Part shown: positions 62,533 to 64,000 of the stretch, piece after piece | Numbering within the stretch: position 1 is the first letter of the stretch | Layout of the letters: every line of letters begins with the position of its first letter | NCBI RefSeq assembly: GCF_014696065.1 | Contig: NZ_JACJPL010000026.1 | Span: 186,001-250,000, forward strand | From: Leptolyngbya sp. FACHB-261 | GTDB taxonomy: Bacteria > Cyanobacteriota > Cyanobacteriia > FACHB-261 | Direction of reading: 5' to 3' | Length of the DNA: 64,000 nt | Program-made: the position numbers and the translations under genes | The notes under the pieces: generated by a model | Database searches by the model: none | Seen by the model: the letters and a program-made list of their open reading frames with translations, nothing else | Told to the model about the DNA's origin: nothing

Positions 62533-63606
62533 ATGGAAGAGAAACACAAGCAATTCCTTAAACGAAAGCTGCTTAAAAATCTAAAAGATTATGGAGTTGT
62601 GTGGAACGAAAAAAAACATCAAGTTATTGTTGAAGATTTCAGAGAGGTTCAGCGAAAACTAGCTGAACGGACAAATTCAAAAGGGCAAGAGTATAAAAAT
62701 AAAGTTCAAAAGTATCTTGCGCAACCATCAGATATTAATATATCTAAAATCAACCCTCGCCTCGTTGCAGTTGAATCTAGAGCCGAACATCAACGTCTTT
62801 GGGCATATGCTACATCTCGTTGGTCTGTACCTGTTACAGTTGGGTATGGGAGACGTCTTCGATACTTTGTCTTCGATCGTCAGAATGATAAGTTGATTGG
62901 TATAGTTGGTCTTTGTGATCCCGTCATTGGTTTAGGTACTAGGGATGACAAGTCTATTGGATGGACAAAAGATCAAAAAGTGCAGCGCTTATATAATTGC
63001 ATGACTGCATATATTCTTGGAGCAATTCCGCCTTATAACAAGGTGCTTGGCTCAAAACTGGTAGCTCTTACTTTAATGTTTCCAAGAGTTCGCAAGGACT
63101 TCTATCAAAAATATAAAGATAGTTCCTCTCTTATTAGTGGGGAAAATAAAAAATCTCATCTTATTTATATTGATACATTAGGAGCGTTTGGTAAATCAGC
63201 GATTTATAATCGGTTGACAAATTGGGAATTTATAAATTATACAAAAGGGCAAAGCCATCTCCACATAACGGCTAATGGTAGTTGGGAATTAATCAAGCAA
63301 GTTGTTCCAGAAGATGCTTTTGAAACTTATGAGTTCGGTCAGGGACCAAATTGGAAACTGCGTACATTGAGAAGAGCCTTGCGTGAACTTGGTTTGTCGG
63401 AGGAGATGCTTAGTATTGGCTGGCAGAGAGGTTATTACCGTTGTCCTCTAGCTGAGAATTGGCAAGAGTATTTACTGGGAGAGACAAACCGGGTTATATG
63501 GAAAAGCTTTACTCAAAGAGATTTAGTGAACTATTGGTACGAAAGATGGGTGATGCCTAGATTTGATACTTTACAAGCTAATTTAGAGTCGTACACTGAC
63601 CGATAG
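62533..63606 (+). CDS. DUF4338 (DruA-like) protein
   Basis: 357 residues. The DUF4338 core is LRYFVFDRQNDKLIGIVGLC, DPVIGLGTRDDKSIGW, YNCMTAYILGAIPPYNKVLG, then IYIDTLGAFGKSAIYNRLTN and WEFINYTKGQ, matching the order in DruA of the Druantia anti-phage system. The biochemical activity of DruA is not known. Residues 230 onward (THITANGSW-type to WYERWVMPRF) are an extension. It follows herA by 44 bp, so nurA-herA-druA-like is one operon. The full Druantia set (DruB-DruE) is not here, and the pairing with HerA/NurA replaces it. Confidence 0.72.
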   Translation: MEEKHKQFLKRKLLKNLKDYGVVWNEKKHQVIVEDFREVQRKLAERTNSKGQEYKNKVQKYLAQPSDINISKINPRLVAVESRAEHQRLWAYATSRWSVPVTVGYGRRLRYFVFDRQNDKLIGIVGLCDPVIGLGTRDDKSIGWTKDQKVQRLYNCMTAYILGAIPPYNKVLGSKLVALTLMFPRVRKDFYQKYKDSSSLISGENKKSHLIYIDTLGAFGKSAIYNRLTNWEFINYTKGQSHLHITANGSWELIKQVVPEDAFETYEFGQGPNWKLRTLRRALRELGLSEEMLSIGWQRGYYRCPLAENWQEYLLGETNRVIWKSFTQRDLVNYWYERWVMPRFDTLQANLESYTDR

Positions 63607-63693
63607 GGGGGCTGACTTGTACTTAAGGTGAATTTTGATCTATCCAAGTATTATATGGAAAAAGTTAATCTAATACATTTTCAAAATCTCAAC

Positions 63694-64000
63694 CTACTCT
63701 ACAGGCTCCACTCGCTTCAAATGTTCCTGCCCCCATTCACAAAGAGCTTTCAGCGCAGGCTCAAGGCTTTTACCATAATCCGTAAATGAATATTCAACCT
63801 TGGCAGGAACATCCGGATAAACTTTTCGATTAACAACTCCATCGTTTTCTAATTCTCGAAGCTGTTGAGCCAACACCTTTTCGCTGATCTCAGGCATCAA
63901 TCGTTTTAACTCGCTAAAGCGTCTTGCCTCATCCTTCAATTGCCATAAAATTAAGATCTTCCACTTCCCGCCCAGAACTTTTAAAGTAGCCTGAACAAAT
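63694..64000 (-). CDS. HxlR-family regulator (partial, runs off right edge)
   Basis: A winged-helix protein of the HxlR family: in-frame sequence from the window edge reads QATLKVLGGKWKILILWQLK, then RFSELKRLMPEISEKVLAQQ, LRELENDGVVNRKVYPDVPA and VEYSFTDYGKSL. The N-terminal residues, including the usual Cys, lie beyond base 64000. HxlR proteins often respond to electrophiles and control a divergent oxidoreductase outside this window. Confidence 0.9.
   Translation of the reverse strand, partial: FVQATLKVLGGKWKILILWQLKDEARRFSELKRLMPEISEKVLAQQLRELENDGVVNRKVYPDVPAKVEYSFTDYGKSLEPALKALCEWGQEHLKRVEPVE

Noticed and set aside
59583-63606. Complete Druantia system
   Set aside because: Only the DUF4338 protein is shared; DruB-DruE, including the large helicase, are absent in the window.

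Overview
The window looks like chromosome (or a large replicon) of a filamentous-type cyanobacterium. Pointers are HIP1 octamers (GCGATCGC, e.g. 13135 and 13191), a perfect NtcA-type promoter (GTA-N8-TAC at 41221-41234), GC-rich dispersed hairpin repeats of the kind scattered through cyanobacterial intergenic DNA, and many cyanobacteria-like proteins. No rRNA, tRNA or CRISPR array was seen.

Region 1 (1-4.75 kb) holds a broken NB-ARC/STAND ATPase fragment, a short-chain dehydrogenase divergent from a LysR regulator, and a Tat-exported aldo/keto reductase divergent from a second LysR regulator.

Region 2 (4.75-35 kb) is an accessory region that reads as an integrase-less integron cassette array. 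At least twelve quasi-palindromic attC-like sites of 71-98 bp, bounded by RYYYAAC and GTTRRRY boxes, lie at the 3' ends of genes. Three decayed fragments of an integron-type tyrosine recombinase (IntI) are interspersed. Five copies of a dispersed element share a tail that ends exactly where an attC begins or would begin. Three of those copies carry a 21-bp tandem repeat encoding heptads on both strands. Cargo: a UGT-type glycosyltransferase, S41 peptidase lipoprotein, AraC, GNATs, DNA alkylation-repair genes with a TetR regulator, MocR plus MATE efflux, NmrA-like proteins (one with an in-frame stop), SMI1/KNR4 immunity-like protein, a solitary MazF toxin, an AbiE-like toxin-antitoxin pair, a MOD1 protein plus hybrid histidine kinase, an alpha/beta hydrolase, an AAC(6')-like acetyltransferase, a DUF1989 protein, a DUF6602-like putative nuclease and a STAND-like ATPase. 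Several cassettes carry an enzyme or pump divergent from its own regulator.

Region 3 (35.4-57.8 kb) is an amine/nitrogen-assimilation locus, almost all on the + strand, bracketed by two inverted copies of the same two-gene module of unknown function. After a GH1 beta-glucosidase come mgsA-mgsB-mgsC (N-methylglutamate synthase / glutamate-synthase-like subunits), a gamma-glutamylmethylamide-synthetase-type glutamine synthetase under an NtcA-type promoter, a copper/TPQ amine oxidase, an APC permease, a divergent ammonium transporter with a small membrane protein, an acyl-CoA-dehydrogenase-fold flavoprotein lacking the usual catalytic Glu, a DUF1989-GcvT fusion and a SoxG-like subunit. The set resembles the N-methylglutamate pathway of methylotrophs, but the four-subunit N-methylglutamate dehydrogenase is missing; only its folate-binding (GcvT-like) and gamma (SoxG-like) parts are recognisable. 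This is my main candidate for an undescribed system: primary amines would be captured as gamma-glutamylamides or oxidised, the nitrogen kept, and C1 units passed to folate. Carbonic anhydrase, IS remnants, three small alpha/beta-barrel or NTF2-like proteins and an exported SMP-30-like protein follow.

Region 4 (57.8-64 kb) has a repeat- and palindrome-rich 1.8-kb gap, then a compact NurA-HerA-DUF4338 (DruA-like) operon, a likely anti-phage system, and a partial HxlR regulator at the right edge.
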